Shown here: positions 46,104 through 55,141 of the stretch, piece by piece | How positions within the stretch are numbered: position 1 is the stretch's first letter | Layout: every line of letters begins with the position of its first letter | Assembly: GCF_002920535.1 (NCBI RefSeq) | Contig: NZ_PQSS01000043.1 | Location: 1 to 64,000 of the forward strand | Length of the DNA: 64,000 bases | Direction: 5' to 3' | DNA from: Streptomyces sp. Ru71 | GTDB taxonomy: Bacteria; Actinomycetota; Actinomycetes; Streptomycetales; Streptomycetaceae | Notes under the pieces: generated by a model | Seen by the model: the letters and a program-made list of their open reading frames with translations, nothing else | Databases searched by the model: none | What the model was told of the DNA's origin: nothing | Program-made: the position numbers and the translations under genes

Positions 46104-47930
46104 TCACTCTCCCGATCGCGGGCTTGTCGGCTCCAGTCGGGCGTCCCGGCGGACCAGGCCCGCGTACCGTCCGTCCAGCGCCAGCAGTTCGTCGTGCGTG
46201 CCGCGCTCGGCGACCCGGCCCGCGTCGAGCACCACGATCTGGTCGGCGCCGCGGACGGTGGAGAGCCGGTGGGCGATCGTGAGCGTGGTGCGGTCGGCCG
46301 ACAGGGCGTCGATCGCCTGCTGCACGGCGGCCTCGGTACGGGTGTCCAGGGCGCTGGTCGCCTCGTCGAGGATGAGCACCGGCGGGTCGCGCAGGATGGT
46401 GCGGGCGATGGCCAGGCGCTGCTTCTCGCCGCCCGAGAAGCGGTGGCCGCGCTCGCCGACGACCGTGTCGTAGCCGTCGGGCAGGGACACGATGTGGTCG
46501 TGGATCTGGGCCGCCCGCGCGGCGGCGTGCAGCTCCTCGTCGGTGGCGTCCGGCTTGGCGAAGCGCAGGTTGTCGGCGACGGAGGCGTGGAAGAGGTACG
46601 TCTCCTGCGAGACGACACCGACCGCGCGGGCGAGGGTGTCGAAGTCGAGGTCGCGCACGTCGATTCCGTCGAGGGTGACCCGGCCGCCGGTCACGTCGTA
46701 CAGGCGCGGCACCAGGTAGCCGAGGGTGGACTTGCCGGCGCCGGTCGGTCCGACGACGGCGAGGCTGCCGCCGGCCGGGACGGTGAGGTCGACGCCGTCG
46801 AGCACCGGGCGGGCCTCGTCGTGCTCGCCGCCGTACCGGAAGGTGACGTTCTCGAAGCGGACCTCGCCCTTGATCTGGTCGAGGCGGACGGGGTCGGCGC
46901 GCTCGGTGATGTCGATGGGCAGGTCCAGGTACTCGAAGATGCGCTGGAAGAGCGCGAGGGAGGTCTGGATCTGCACGCCCGTGGACAGCAGGCTGACGGT
47001 CGGCCGGAACAGCCCCTGCTGGAGGGAGACGAAGGCGACGATGGTGCCGATGGAGACGTCCGGGCCGCCCATCTGGAGGGCCAGGCCGGCGGTCCAGTAG
47101 ATGACGGCCGGCATCGCGGCCATGACGATGGTGATGACGGCCATCCGCCAGCGCCCGGCCATGTTGGACCGCACCTCAAGCCCCACGAGGGCCTCGGACT
47201 CCTCGGCGAAGGAGGCCGTCAGCGAGTCGGAGCGGCCCATGGTGCGGCCGAGCAGGATGCCGCTGACCGACAGGGACTCGGTGACCGTGGCGGCCATGGC
47301 GGCCATCTGCTTCTGGCGCTGCGTGGTGATCTTCCGTCGCTCCTTGCCCACGCGGCGGCTGATCCACACGAACACCGGCAGCAGGAGCAGCGAGACGACG
47401 GTGAGCCGCCAGTCGAGGGCGATCATCGCGACGACGGTGGCGACGACGCTGGTGAAGTTGGAGACCAGCGAGGTGGCCGTGGAGGTGACGGTCGCCTGCA
47501 TGCCGCCGATGTCGTTGGCGATGCGGGACTGCACCTCGCCGGTGCGGGTGCGGGTGAAGAAGGCGAGCGACATGCGCTGGAGGCGGCCGTAGACCGCGGT
47601 GCGCAGGTCGTGCATGACGCGCTGGCCGACGGTGGTGGAGATCAGGGTCTGCAGCACGCCGAAGACACTGGTGAGGACGGCACTGAGGATCATGCCGAGA
47701 GCGAGCAGGCTGAGCAGGCCGGTGCGCCCCTGGGGGATGGCGACGTCCAGGGTCTCCTTCAGCAGGAACGGCGTTGCGACCGAGACCAGCGAGGAGGCGC
47801 CGACGAGCAGACCGACGACGGCGAGCCGGGCGCGGTAGGGGCGGAAGAGCCGCAGGATGCGGCGGACCTGCCGGGGCTGCTGCGCCGCGTCGGCGGGCGG
47901 GGTCCAGGTGGGAGCGTTGTCGGGATGCAT
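46104..47930 (-). CDS. Homodimer-type ABC exporter (MsbA/BmrA-like)
   Basis: 608-aa half-exporter with fused six-helix membrane domain (about 30-310) and ATPase domain. Motifs are all intact: Walker A AVVGPTGAGKSTL, Q-loop VVSQETYLFHASV, signature RFSGGEKQRLAIARTIL, Walker B VLILDEATSALD, H-loop TIAHRLSTV. Likely drug or lipid exporter. Divergent from a MarR regulator with a palindrome between, which suggests ligand-induced efflux. ATG 47930 with GGAG 3 nt upstream. Confidence 0.93.
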   Translation of the reverse strand: MHPDNAPTWTPPADAAQQPRQVRRILRLFRPYRARLAVVGLLVGASSLVSVATPFLLKETLDVAIPQGRTGLLSLLALGMILSAVLTSVFGVLQTLISTTVGQRVMHDLRTAVYGRLQRMSLAFFTRTRTGEVQSRIANDIGGMQATVTSTATSLVSNFTSVVATVVAMIALDWRLTVVSLLLLPVFVWISRRVGKERRKITTQRQKQMAAMAATVTESLSVSGILLGRTMGRSDSLTASFAEESEALVGLEVRSNMAGRWRMAVITIVMAAMPAVIYWTAGLALQMGGPDVSIGTIVAFVSLQQGLFRPTVSLLSTGVQIQTSLALFQRIFEYLDLPIDITERADPVRLDQIKGEVRFENVTFRYGGEHDEARPVLDGVDLTVPAGGSLAVVGPTGAGKSTLGYLVPRLYDVTGGRVTLDGIDVRDLDFDTLARAVGVVSQETYLFHASVADNLRFAKPDATDEELHAAARAAQIHDHIVSLPDGYDTVVGERGHRFSGGEKQRLAIARTILRDPPVLILDEATSALDTRTEAAVQQAIDALSADRTTLTIAHRLSTVRGADQIVVLDAGRVAERGTHDELLALDGRYAGLVRRDARLEPTSPRSGE

Positions 47931-47997
47931 GGGCTCCTACGGAGTGTGTGCGGGCGGGCCGGCGCGGCGTGCGGCGCCGACCGAAAGGGACCATAGC

Positions 47998-48022
47998 TCA
48001 TTGTTACCTAGACTCACAATGA
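47998..48022. promoter_or_regulatory. MarR-type operator between exporter and regulator
   Basis: TCATTGT (47998-48004) and ACAATGA (48016-48022) form a perfect inverted repeat with an 11-bp spacer in an AT-rich spot. A -10-like TATTGT at 48035-48040 for the marR gene lies 12 bp away, and its ATG follows after 6 nt (leaderless). Confidence 0.7.
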
Positions 48023-48046
48023 ACTACGTCCTGATATTGTTCCCGC

Positions 48047-48496
48047 ATGACCACCCCCGACCCCGACGGTCTGCTCGCCGAGCAGTTGCTGCGGCTCACC
48101 CGCCGGGTGCACCGCATCCAGAAGCGCCATCTGCACACGCGTGACCTGGGGATCACCCCGGCGCAGTCCCGCCTGCTGCGCACCCTCGCGCACTACAGCG
48201 CGCCCCCGCGCATGGCCGACCTCGCCGAACGGCTGGAGGTCGTGCCCCGCGCGGTGACGACGCTGGTGGACGCCCTGGAGAGCAGCGGCAGGGTGCGCCG
48301 GGTGCCGGATCCCGTCAATCGCCGGGTGACCCGTATCGAACTGACGGACGCGGGCCGTGCGACACTCTCCGAACTCCACACGGCCCGCCGCTCGGCGGCA
48401 GAGGAGATCCTGGCTCCGCTGACGAAGGAACAGCGGGCCACCTTCGGGGACCTGCTGGACACGCTGATCGACGGAGGGCCGGCGGAGCACTGCTGA
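48047..48496 (+). CDS. MarR-family regulator
   Basis: 149-aa winged-helix regulator. Seen: LLRLTRRVHRIQKRHLHTRDLGITPAQSR, RMADLAERLEVVPRAVTTLVDALESSG recognition helix, VPDPVNRRVTRIELTDAG wing. It probably represses the divergent exporter gene and itself through the palindrome at 47998-48022. Confidence 0.93.
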   Translation: MTTPDPDGLLAEQLLRLTRRVHRIQKRHLHTRDLGITPAQSRLLRTLAHYSAPPRMADLAERLEVVPRAVTTLVDALESSGRVRRVPDPVNRRVTRIELTDAGRATLSELHTARRSAAEEILAPLTKEQRATFGDLLDTLIDGGPAEHC

Positions 48497-48511
48497 CGAG
48501 CGGACCCCGGC

Positions 48512-50119
48512 TCAGCAGCCGTCGCCGTCCTCCACGAGCACCCCCTGACGGGTCATGAGGGTCTTGTCGTAGCAGCCGTCCGAGCCGTACAGCCGGTAGC
48601 GCTCACGGCTCGTCCCGACCGCGTGCCGCTGGTCGCGCGGCACGTTCAGCGTGAACGCGGCGTCACCGGTGTAGGTGTCGTCGAGCCGGGACCACGCCAC
48701 CCGTCGCTCACCGCGCAGCTCGTCGACCGCGGCCCGGTCCCCGAGCGTGAGGACGGTCCGCAGCCGGTCGTCCGCGCCGATCGTGATGGTGCCGTCCATC
48801 GTGTAGGTCCGGCGGGTGTGCGTGCTGTGCGCCGGCCCGAGTGCGTCCACGGTCGCCCTCTCGTCGTCCGTCCAGGCCGCGTCCAGGCCGTCCACGGTCT
48901 CTCCGTCGTTCCAGCGGTGCGTGGAGGTGTTCGCGAGGGTGCGGTCGATCGTGGTCGTCACCCGGCCGTGCGAGGTGTCCAGGTATCCGGCGACCGTGAG
49001 GCGGTGACCGCCCCGGGTGTCCACCCGGTGCTCGGAACCGGGCGTGTACACCGAGGAGTTGGCGAGGTCACCCACCCGGTGCACGGTGAGTTTCCCAGTG
49101 ACCTGCGCCTTCCCGGCGTCCTGCCAGACGAGGACGTTCACCGGCGTGCTCCAGCCGGCCTGCCCCTCGGGCACACCGGCGACGGACACCTCGACGCGGT
49201 GCGGACGGCCGTCGTTCAGCAGACCGGCGAACGGTGTGAGGTCGTACGTGATCGGCTGGACGTCGAAGGCGCGGGGAGCCGGGACGACGTACCAGAGAAA
49301 CGGGTTGGACCAGCCACCCGTCCACACCGTCGGGAACGGCGCGGCGATTCCGGCCAGTCGGCCGTCGACGGAGATCTGCACCTCGCGGTACGGCCCGCCG
49401 CTCGCCTTGCACGAGTACGGCGCCGCGTCCGGCACCGTCAGGTACCAGAACTCCTCACAGCCACCGCCCGAGCCGGTGGCGTACACCTCGGCGAGGACAC
49501 GCTCGCTGTTGCGCGGAGTGGTGAGGGTGGTGCCGTCGGTGAGGGTCAGGACCCGGTCGGGGGCGCGTGCGGCTGGAGCGCCGGTGTAGAAGGTGAGGGT
49601 GACCTTGACGTCGATGACGCCGGTGTACGTGTCGTTGACGACGTTCCCGATGAGCATCTCCACGTCCCGCGCGCTGCGGAAGGTGTCGCTGTAGCGCGTG
49701 ACGTCCTTCTCCACCGACCAGGTGATCCCGTCCGGCGACGGCTCCGGGGTCGAGGTGCGCAGTATCTCCACGCCGCCGACGTGCAGATACCCGAGCCGGT
49801 CGAACTGCCGGCCCTTCACCTTGCCGTCGAGCCGCAGCACGACCTTGCTCCAGCCCTCACCGCAGCCGGCGGGCGGGGTGTACGTGCCGCGGTACGGCGT
49901 GAAGTCGCGGAACTGCGCCTCGGCGAGGGTGACCTGGCAGCTCCGGGAGTGCGGACGGGTGACCGGCGGGGCGGCGGTGAGGGGGTCGTGCCAATCGGTG
50001 CCGAACTCCGCGGGCGCGTCGGTGGTCTGCGCGGCACCGGCCGGCGCGGCCGCTCCGAGGAGGGTGCTCGCGAGGAGGGTCGCCCCTGCGAGCATGGACA
50101 TGATGATCCGGCTTCTCAT
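48512..50119 (-). CDS. Secreted PNGase A-like peptide-N-glycanase
   Basis: 535-aa protein with a Sec signal (ending near GAAAPAGAAQ, about residue 31). The mature part resembles the PNGase A/amidase A family (PF12222) that removes N-glycans from glycopeptides: RSCQVTLAEAQFRDFTPYRGTY, GRQFDRLGYLHVGGVEILRTSTPEP, ITWSVEKDVTRYSDTFR, VVNDTYTGVIDVKVTLTFY, and a second beta-domain with ANSSVYTPGSE. Conserved paired Cys suggest disulfides. Convergent with the marR gene. It may act on plant or fungal glycoproteins. Confidence 0.83.
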   Translation of the reverse strand: MRSRIIMSMLAGATLLASTLLGAAAPAGAAQTTDAPAEFGTDWHDPLTAAPPVTRPHSRSCQVTLAEAQFRDFTPYRGTYTPPAGCGEGWSKVVLRLDGKVKGRQFDRLGYLHVGGVEILRTSTPEPSPDGITWSVEKDVTRYSDTFRSARDVEMLIGNVVNDTYTGVIDVKVTLTFYTGAPAARAPDRVLTLTDGTTLTTPRNSERVLAEVYATGSGGGCEEFWYLTVPDAAPYSCKASGGPYREVQISVDGRLAGIAAPFPTVWTGGWSNPFLWYVVPAPRAFDVQPITYDLTPFAGLLNDGRPHRVEVSVAGVPEGQAGWSTPVNVLVWQDAGKAQVTGKLTVHRVGDLANSSVYTPGSEHRVDTRGGHRLTVAGYLDTSHGRVTTTIDRTLANTSTHRWNDGETVDGLDAAWTDDERATVDALGPAHSTHTRRTYTMDGTITIGADDRLRTVLTLGDRAAVDELRGERRVAWSRLDDTYTGDAAFTLNVPRDQRHAVGTSRERYRLYGSDGCYDKTLMTRQGVLVEDGDGC

Positions 50120-50212
50120 GGCCGGTCTTTCTACGGGGTGCGGGCCCGCCTCGCAATGGGGCCTCGGCCGCTGTGAGGGGTTTGCGCCTCGCTGTCCCCG
50201 ACCCGCACGGCC

Positions 50213-50947
50213 CTAGGCGAGCAGGTCGGCCCTGTCCCCCATCACCACCACCGGGTGACTGTCCGGGTCGATCGTGCGCAGCAGGTACTCCATGGCCGCC
50301 CGGGACAGGGTCACGCACGCCGAGGTGCCGCTGCCGTGGTCCATGTGCAGCCAGATGCTGCCGCCCTTCTTCTGCCCCTGCGGCCGGGTGGGGTCGTTGG
50401 GCGAGGTGCCCCTGACCCGGTTGTAGTCGATGGCAATGACGTAGTCGAAGTCGTGCCAGGCGCTCTTGCCCCAGGTGTGCGGGGCGGCGAAGGACGCCGA
50501 GCGGGTGTACGGCAGCTTCGCGCCCGGATCAGGGAGCACCCCGCCGGCGTCGCTCAGCGTGAACACGCCCACCGGCGTGCGGTTGTCCCCCTCGTGGTGG
50601 TCGAGGGTCCAGCCCTTCTTGCCGTTGTGCGCCGGCCAGGCGGCCACCCGGTGCCAGCCCGCACCGCGCCGGTCGTACAGGACGACCGTGGCGCCCGGCG
50701 CGTCCTTCCCGTCGCCGTAGACCGCCACCACCTGGCGGGAACCCGGCGGGACTCGGCGCTGCAGACGGTCGCCGATCCCGGGGATACGGGTCGGATCGGT
50801 GCTGGGCCGGGCCGCCGGTGCGCCGGTCTCCCCCGCGTGGCCGCCGGTTCCGCCACCGCACGCGGTCAGCGTTCCCAGTGCCAGGGCGCAGACCGCCGCG
50901 GTCACGGCCGACGCACGCCGTATCCCGCCGATGCCGCTGTCTCGCAT
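50213..50947 (-). CDS. L,D-transpeptidase-like lipoprotein
   Basis: 244-aa protein with a lipoprotein signal (lipobox LTAC, C30). Contains a YkuD/L,D-transpeptidase-like signature late in the sequence: SIWLHMDHGSGTSACVTLSRAAM, where the catalytic His and Cys fall as expected. Preceded by TPVGVFTLSDAGG, the usual strand before the active site. It might cross-link peptidoglycan 3-3 bonds or attach proteins; no Ig or PG-binding domain is present. The start lies 6 nt after a -10-like CATCAT, so a leaderless mRNA is possible. Confidence 0.85.
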   Translation of the reverse strand: MRDSGIGGIRRASAVTAAVCALALGTLTACGGGTGGHAGETGAPAARPSTDPTRIPGIGDRLQRRVPPGSRQVVAVYGDGKDAPGATVVLYDRRGAGWHRVAAWPAHNGKKGWTLDHHEGDNRTPVGVFTLSDAGGVLPDPGAKLPYTRSASFAAPHTWGKSAWHDFDYVIAIDYNRVRGTSPNDPTRPQGQKKGGSIWLHMDHGSGTSACVTLSRAAMEYLLRTIDPDSHPVVVMGDRADLLA

Positions 50948-51122
50948 CGGTCCATGATGGCACCGCCGTTCGGCGGGCGGATCGGCCGGGGGTGCTCGCC
51001 CGCGCGGAAAACCGTTTGATTCGGACCACGCTGCGGCGTCAACCTGTCACGGTTTGCAGCCGCTTGCCGGCCCGCCCGATACCCCTTCTCCCCTGCCCTC
51101 TGACACGAGCCACTGGGACGTC

Positions 51123-53048
51123 ATGCAGATCCAAGACCTTCCGTATTCCCACCCGGGCGTGCCCGACGCACGCTCGGGGCCCCGCTTCCTGTGGTGGCTC
51201 GGCCGCAACCAGCTGGGCGGTCAGCTGAAGGCCTTCGCCTGGGGGCTGGTGCACTTCGTGGCCGTCTCCGCGCTGCCCTTCTGCGTCGGGTTCGCCGTGC
51301 AGGCCGTCGTCGACCGTTCCGGAGCGCGGCTCGCGCTCGCCGGCGGGGTGCTCGCCCTGTGCGGTGCCGCCACCGCGCTCGGCGACACCTTCCTGCACCG
51401 GGCCGCGGTCACCAACTGGATCACCGCTGCCGCCCGGGTGCAGCAGCTACTCGCCCGCAAGGCCGCCGAGCTGGGGTCGGCGCTCACCCGCCGGGTCGCG
51501 GCCGGTGAGGTGGTCGCCGTGTCCACCGGGGACGTGGAGAAGATCGGCTGGTTCGTGGAGGCCGTGTCCCGGTTCAGCGCGGCGGCGTTCACCGTCGCGG
51601 CGGTCTGCGTCGGCCTGGTCGTCTACCAGCCCGCCCTCGGTGTGGTCGTCGCCGTCGGCCTGCCGGTGCTCGCGCTGGCCGTGCTGCCGCTGCTGCCGGC
51701 CGCCACGCGGCGCGCGGACGAGCAGCGGGAGAAGGCCGGCCGCGCCACCGAGCTGGCCTCGGACACCGTCGCCGGGCTGCGGGTGCTGCGCGGCATCGGC
51801 GGCGAGGAGCTGTTCCTGCGCCGCTACCGCCGCGCCTCGCAGGAGGTCCGGCGGGCCGCGGTGCGCAGCGCCCGCATGTGGTCGCTGATCGCGGCCCTCC
51901 AGGTGCTGCTGCCCGGCCTGCTGCTGATCGGCGTCGTCGTGTACGGCGTCCACCTCGCTCGCCAGGGCCGCATCACCGTCGGTGAACTGGTCACCGTCTA
52001 CAGCTCGGTCATGGTGCTGGCCTATCCGCTGCGGCACTTCGAGGAGATCGCCATGGCGTACTCCTTCTCCAAGCCGTCGGCGAAACGGGCCGCCCGGGTG
52101 CTCTCCCTCGAACGGGCCGCCGGTCCGGGCGGTGCGCGCGGACAGGAGCCGTCGTCCGGTGACCTGCGCTCGGGTGCGGTGTCCACCGGTGACCTGGCCT
52201 CGGGGGCGGTGTCCGTGGGTGACCTGCCTTCGGGTGCCGTGTCCGTGGGCGGCCTGCCCTCCGGTGACCTGCACGACCCCGCGACCGGGCTGCTCGCTCC
52301 CGCGGGGCGGCTCACCGCTGTGGTGTGCGGCGGCCCGGACGCGGCCGGACGGCTCGCGGAACGGCTCGGCGGGCACGCCACCGAGGGGGGTCCGTCGGTA
52401 CGGCTGGGCGGCGTCCCGCTGGACGAGCTGCCGCTGTCCGCCGCCCGAACGGCCGTCCTCGTCCAGGACAAGGACCCGGTGCTGCTCTCGGGCACCCTGC
52501 GCGAGCTGCTCGACGTGCCCGCCTCCGGTGCCGTCGAGGCACGGGCCGCTCTCGCGGCCGCCCAGTGCGAGGACGTGCTGCAGGCGCTGGTGCAGGGCTC
52601 GGTCGGTGCCGAGGATCCGATGGACGCCCGCATCACCGAACGGGGCCGCTCCCTGTCCGGCGGCCAGCGCCAGCGCCTCGCGCTCGCCCGCTCGCTGGTC
52701 ACGGACCCGGAGGTGCTCGTCCTGGACGAGCCGACCTCGGCCGTCGACTCGCACACCGAGGCGCGGATCGCCGAGGGGTTGCGCAGGCTGCGGGAGGGGC
52801 GCACCACCGTGGTGTTCACCTCCTCGCCGCTGCTGCTGGACCGCGCCGACCAGGTCGTCCTGGTGCACGAGGGGCGGGTGGCCGCGGTCGGGGCGCACCG
52901 GGAGCTGGTGCACTCCGAGCCCCGGTACCGGGCGGTGGTGACCCGGGAGACCGACGACGAGACCGACACGCTCAGCGCCCTCGGCACCGCGCTCGAAGAC
53001 GACCTGGGTGTGCTGGAAGAACTGCGAGAGATCGAGGAGACCGCATGA
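51123..53048 (+). CDS. ABC exporter half with degenerate Walker A and H-loop (subunit 1)
   Basis: 641-aa fused membrane/ATPase protein, first of a pair. The membrane part spans about residues 30-330. In the ATPase domain the Walker A site is lost (AVVCGGPDAAGRLAERLGG in place of GxxGxGKST) and the H-loop His is Ser (VVFTSSPLLL), whereas the signature SLSGGQRQRLALARSL and Walker B VLVLDEPTSAVD are intact. The linker before the ATPase carries a 30-bp repeat (SGAVSVGDLP-like units, residues about 346-383). It is the typical non-catalytic half of a heterodimer. The ATG at 51123 is chosen over an upstream in-frame start lacking homology. ATGA overlap with subunit 2. Confidence 0.9.
   Translation: MQIQDLPYSHPGVPDARSGPRFLWWLGRNQLGGQLKAFAWGLVHFVAVSALPFCVGFAVQAVVDRSGARLALAGGVLALCGAATALGDTFLHRAAVTNWITAAARVQQLLARKAAELGSALTRRVAAGEVVAVSTGDVEKIGWFVEAVSRFSAAAFTVAAVCVGLVVYQPALGVVVAVGLPVLALAVLPLLPAATRRADEQREKAGRATELASDTVAGLRVLRGIGGEELFLRRYRRASQEVRRAAVRSARMWSLIAALQVLLPGLLLIGVVVYGVHLARQGRITVGELVTVYSSVMVLAYPLRHFEEIAMAYSFSKPSAKRAARVLSLERAAGPGGARGQEPSSGDLRSGAVSTGDLASGAVSVGDLPSGAVSVGGLPSGDLHDPATGLLAPAGRLTAVVCGGPDAAGRLAERLGGHATEGGPSVRLGGVPLDELPLSAARTAVLVQDKDPVLLSGTLRELLDVPASGAVEARAALAAAQCEDVLQALVQGSVGAEDPMDARITERGRSLSGGQRQRLALARSLVTDPEVLVLDEPTSAVDSHTEARIAEGLRRLREGRTTVVFTSSPLLLDRADQVVLVHEGRVAAVGAHRELVHSEPRYRAVVTRETDDETDTLSALGTALEDDLGVLEELREIEETA
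52158..52272 (+). repeat. 30-bp in-frame tandem repeat in the ABC linker
   Basis: Three 30-bp units (52158-52187, 52188-52217, 52218-52247) plus a partial unit to 52272, each beginning GGTGACCTG or GGCGGCCTG and encoding ten residues of the type GDL(R/A/P)SGAVS(T/V). The units differ by a few third-position changes. Confidence 0.88.
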
Positions 53049-54826
53049 TCGGCGTGGCGCCACCGGCGTACGACCCGGCGGCCCCGACGACGGCGACCAC
53101 CCTGCCCGTCGGCGCCCCCGCCACCGTCCGCGCCTACGTGGCCGAGCTGTTCCGCCGGCACCGCCGCGCCTTCTGGCTGCTCATCGCGGTCAACACGGTC
53201 GCGGTCGTCGCCTCCATGGTGGGCCCATGGCTGCTGGGCGACCTCGTCGAGCGGGTCTCCCAGCAGACGGCGGACCTGCCTCTGACCCGCACCGCCGCCC
53301 TGTTCGTCCTCGCCCTCGCCGTGCAGGCCGTCTTCGTCCGGCAGGTTCGGCTGCGCGGGGCGGTGCTGGGCGAGCGGATGCTGGCCGACCTGCGCGAGGA
53401 CTTCCTCGTCCGCTCGGTCGCCCTGCCGCCCGGCGTGCTGGAACGCGCCGGCACCGGCGACCTGCTCTCCCGGATCACCACCGACATCGACCGGCTGGCC
53501 AACGCCATGCGCGAGGCCGTGCCCCAGCTGGCGATCGGCGTGATGTGGACGGTACTGCTGCTCGGCGGCCTGGTCGTCACCGCGCCGCCGCTGGCGCCCG
53601 CCGTGCTGCTGGCGCTGCCGCTGCTGATCGCCGGCTGCCGCTGGTACTTCCGCCGGGCGCCGTCCGCCTACCGTTCCGAGGCCGCCGGCTACGCCTCCGT
53701 GGCCGCTGCCCTGGCGGAGACGGTGGACGCCGGGCACACCATCGAGGCGCACCGGCTGGGCGAGCGCCGCACCGCGCTGTCGGAACGGCGGATCTCCCAG
53801 TGGACGGCGTGGGAACGGTACACACTCTGGCTGCGCTCGATCCTGTTCCCGGTGATCAACGCCGTGCACGTCACCGTGCTGGGCTCGGTGCTGATGATCG
53901 GCGGCGTGTTCGTGCTCCAGGGCTGGATCAGCGTCGGCCGGCTGACGACGGCCGCGCTGATCGCGCAGATGCTCGTGGATCCGGTGAACCTGATCCTGCG
54001 CTGGTACGACGAGCTGCAGGTCGCCCAGGTGTCGCTGGCCCGGCTGGTCGGCGTCCGCGACATCGAGCCGGACGCCGGCGACCCCTCGCTGGCTCCGGAC
54101 GGCCGTGACGTGCACGCCGACAAGGTCCACTTCGGCTACCTGGACGGCGTGGACGTGCTGCGCGAGGTGTCGCTGCGGGTGGCGCCGGGCACCCGGCTGG
54201 CCCTGGTCGGCCCCTCGGGCGCGGGCAAGTCCACGCTGGGCCGGCTGCTGGCCGGCATCTACGGACCCCGCTCGGGCCGGATCACCCTCGGCGACGCGGA
54301 GCTGTCCCGGATGCCCGCCGAGCAGGTCCGCTCCCATGTGGCCCTGGTCAACCAGGAGCACCATGTGTTCGTCGGCTCGCTGCGCGACAACCTGCTGCTC
54401 GCGCGCACCGACGCCGAGGACGCCGAGCTGTGGTCCGCCCTGGGCGCGGTCGACGCCGACGGCTGGGCCGGCGCCCTGGCGGACGGGCTGGACACCGAGG
54501 TCGGTTCCGGCGGGTTCGCGCTCACCCCGGCGCAGGCCCAGCAGATCGCGCTGGCCCGGCTGGTGCTGGCCGACCCGCACACGCTGGTCCTGGACGAGGC
54601 CACCTCCCTGCTCGACCCGCGCGCGGCCCGGCATCTGGAGCGCTCCCTGGCCCGGGTGCTGGACGGACGCACCGTGGTCGCCATCGCCCACCGGCTGCAC
54701 ACCGCGCACGACGCCGATGTCATCGCCGTCGTGGAGAACGGCCGGATCAGCGAACTGGGCAGCCACGACACGCTGGTCGCAGCCGACGGAGCGTACGCGG
54801 CACTGTGGCGGTCGTGGCACGGCTGA
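53045..54826 (+). CDS. ABC exporter half with intact Walker A and degenerate signature (subunit 2)
   Basis: 593-aa fused membrane/ATPase protein. The Walker A (LVGPSGAGKSTLGRLL), Walker B (TLVLDEATSLLD) and H-loop (VAIAHRLHT) are normal, but the signature LSGGQ is replaced by FALTPAQAQQIALARL. With subunit 1 this gives one complete ATP site (Walker A of 2 plus LSGGQ of 1) and one dead site, the arrangement of asymmetric heterodimeric exporters such as TM287/288. ATG 53045 overlaps the subunit 1 stop. No adjacent substrate gene; cargo unknown. Confidence 0.92.
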   Translation: MIGVAPPAYDPAAPTTATTLPVGAPATVRAYVAELFRRHRRAFWLLIAVNTVAVVASMVGPWLLGDLVERVSQQTADLPLTRTAALFVLALAVQAVFVRQVRLRGAVLGERMLADLREDFLVRSVALPPGVLERAGTGDLLSRITTDIDRLANAMREAVPQLAIGVMWTVLLLGGLVVTAPPLAPAVLLALPLLIAGCRWYFRRAPSAYRSEAAGYASVAAALAETVDAGHTIEAHRLGERRTALSERRISQWTAWERYTLWLRSILFPVINAVHVTVLGSVLMIGGVFVLQGWISVGRLTTAALIAQMLVDPVNLILRWYDELQVAQVSLARLVGVRDIEPDAGDPSLAPDGRDVHADKVHFGYLDGVDVLREVSLRVAPGTRLALVGPSGAGKSTLGRLLAGIYGPRSGRITLGDAELSRMPAEQVRSHVALVNQEHHVFVGSLRDNLLLARTDAEDAELWSALGAVDADGWAGALADGLDTEVGSGGFALTPAQAQQIALARLVLADPHTLVLDEATSLLDPRAARHLERSLARVLDGRTVVAIAHRLHTAHDADVIAVVENGRISELGSHDTLVAADGAYAALWRSWHG

Positions 54827-55141
54827 GGGACGGGGGTGGGCCGTGATCGTCGGACGGGGGTGGTCTGCGGTCCAAGGGCGGGCGGGACGGTCCCGGCGGT
54901 GGTGCCGTGCGGCGGGGCGGGCCCCCGGTCCGTGGGCGGCCGGGATCGCCCGCACGGCCCGACGCCGAGGCGTCTGCCGTTGCGCGGTGCCGATCGGGGG
55001 TGGAACGCTGGAAGCGGCACCGGCTCGGGAAGGGTCCGGGGACCGTCCGGCTCGTGTCGTGCGCGGCCTGTGCCCCGCACCACGACGGGCTGTCACCGGC
55101 CGCCGTGGCAACGGGCCCGTCCTCACCCCCTGGAGGTACCC
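54827..55141. other. Gene-free GC-rich spacer
   Basis: 315 bp between the exporter and the DUF5709 gene. Rich in GGGGGTGG and CCGG runs, no start codon with a Shine-Dalgarno sequence until GGAGG (55132-55136) of the next gene, and no clear hairpin. An open frame exists but has no recognisable protein and skewed composition. Confidence 0.6.

Noticed and set aside
54836..55141. Open frame extending the DUF5709 gene upstream
   Set aside because: The GTG at 55142 has a good Shine-Dalgarno sequence and gives the family start; the extra part has biased composition.
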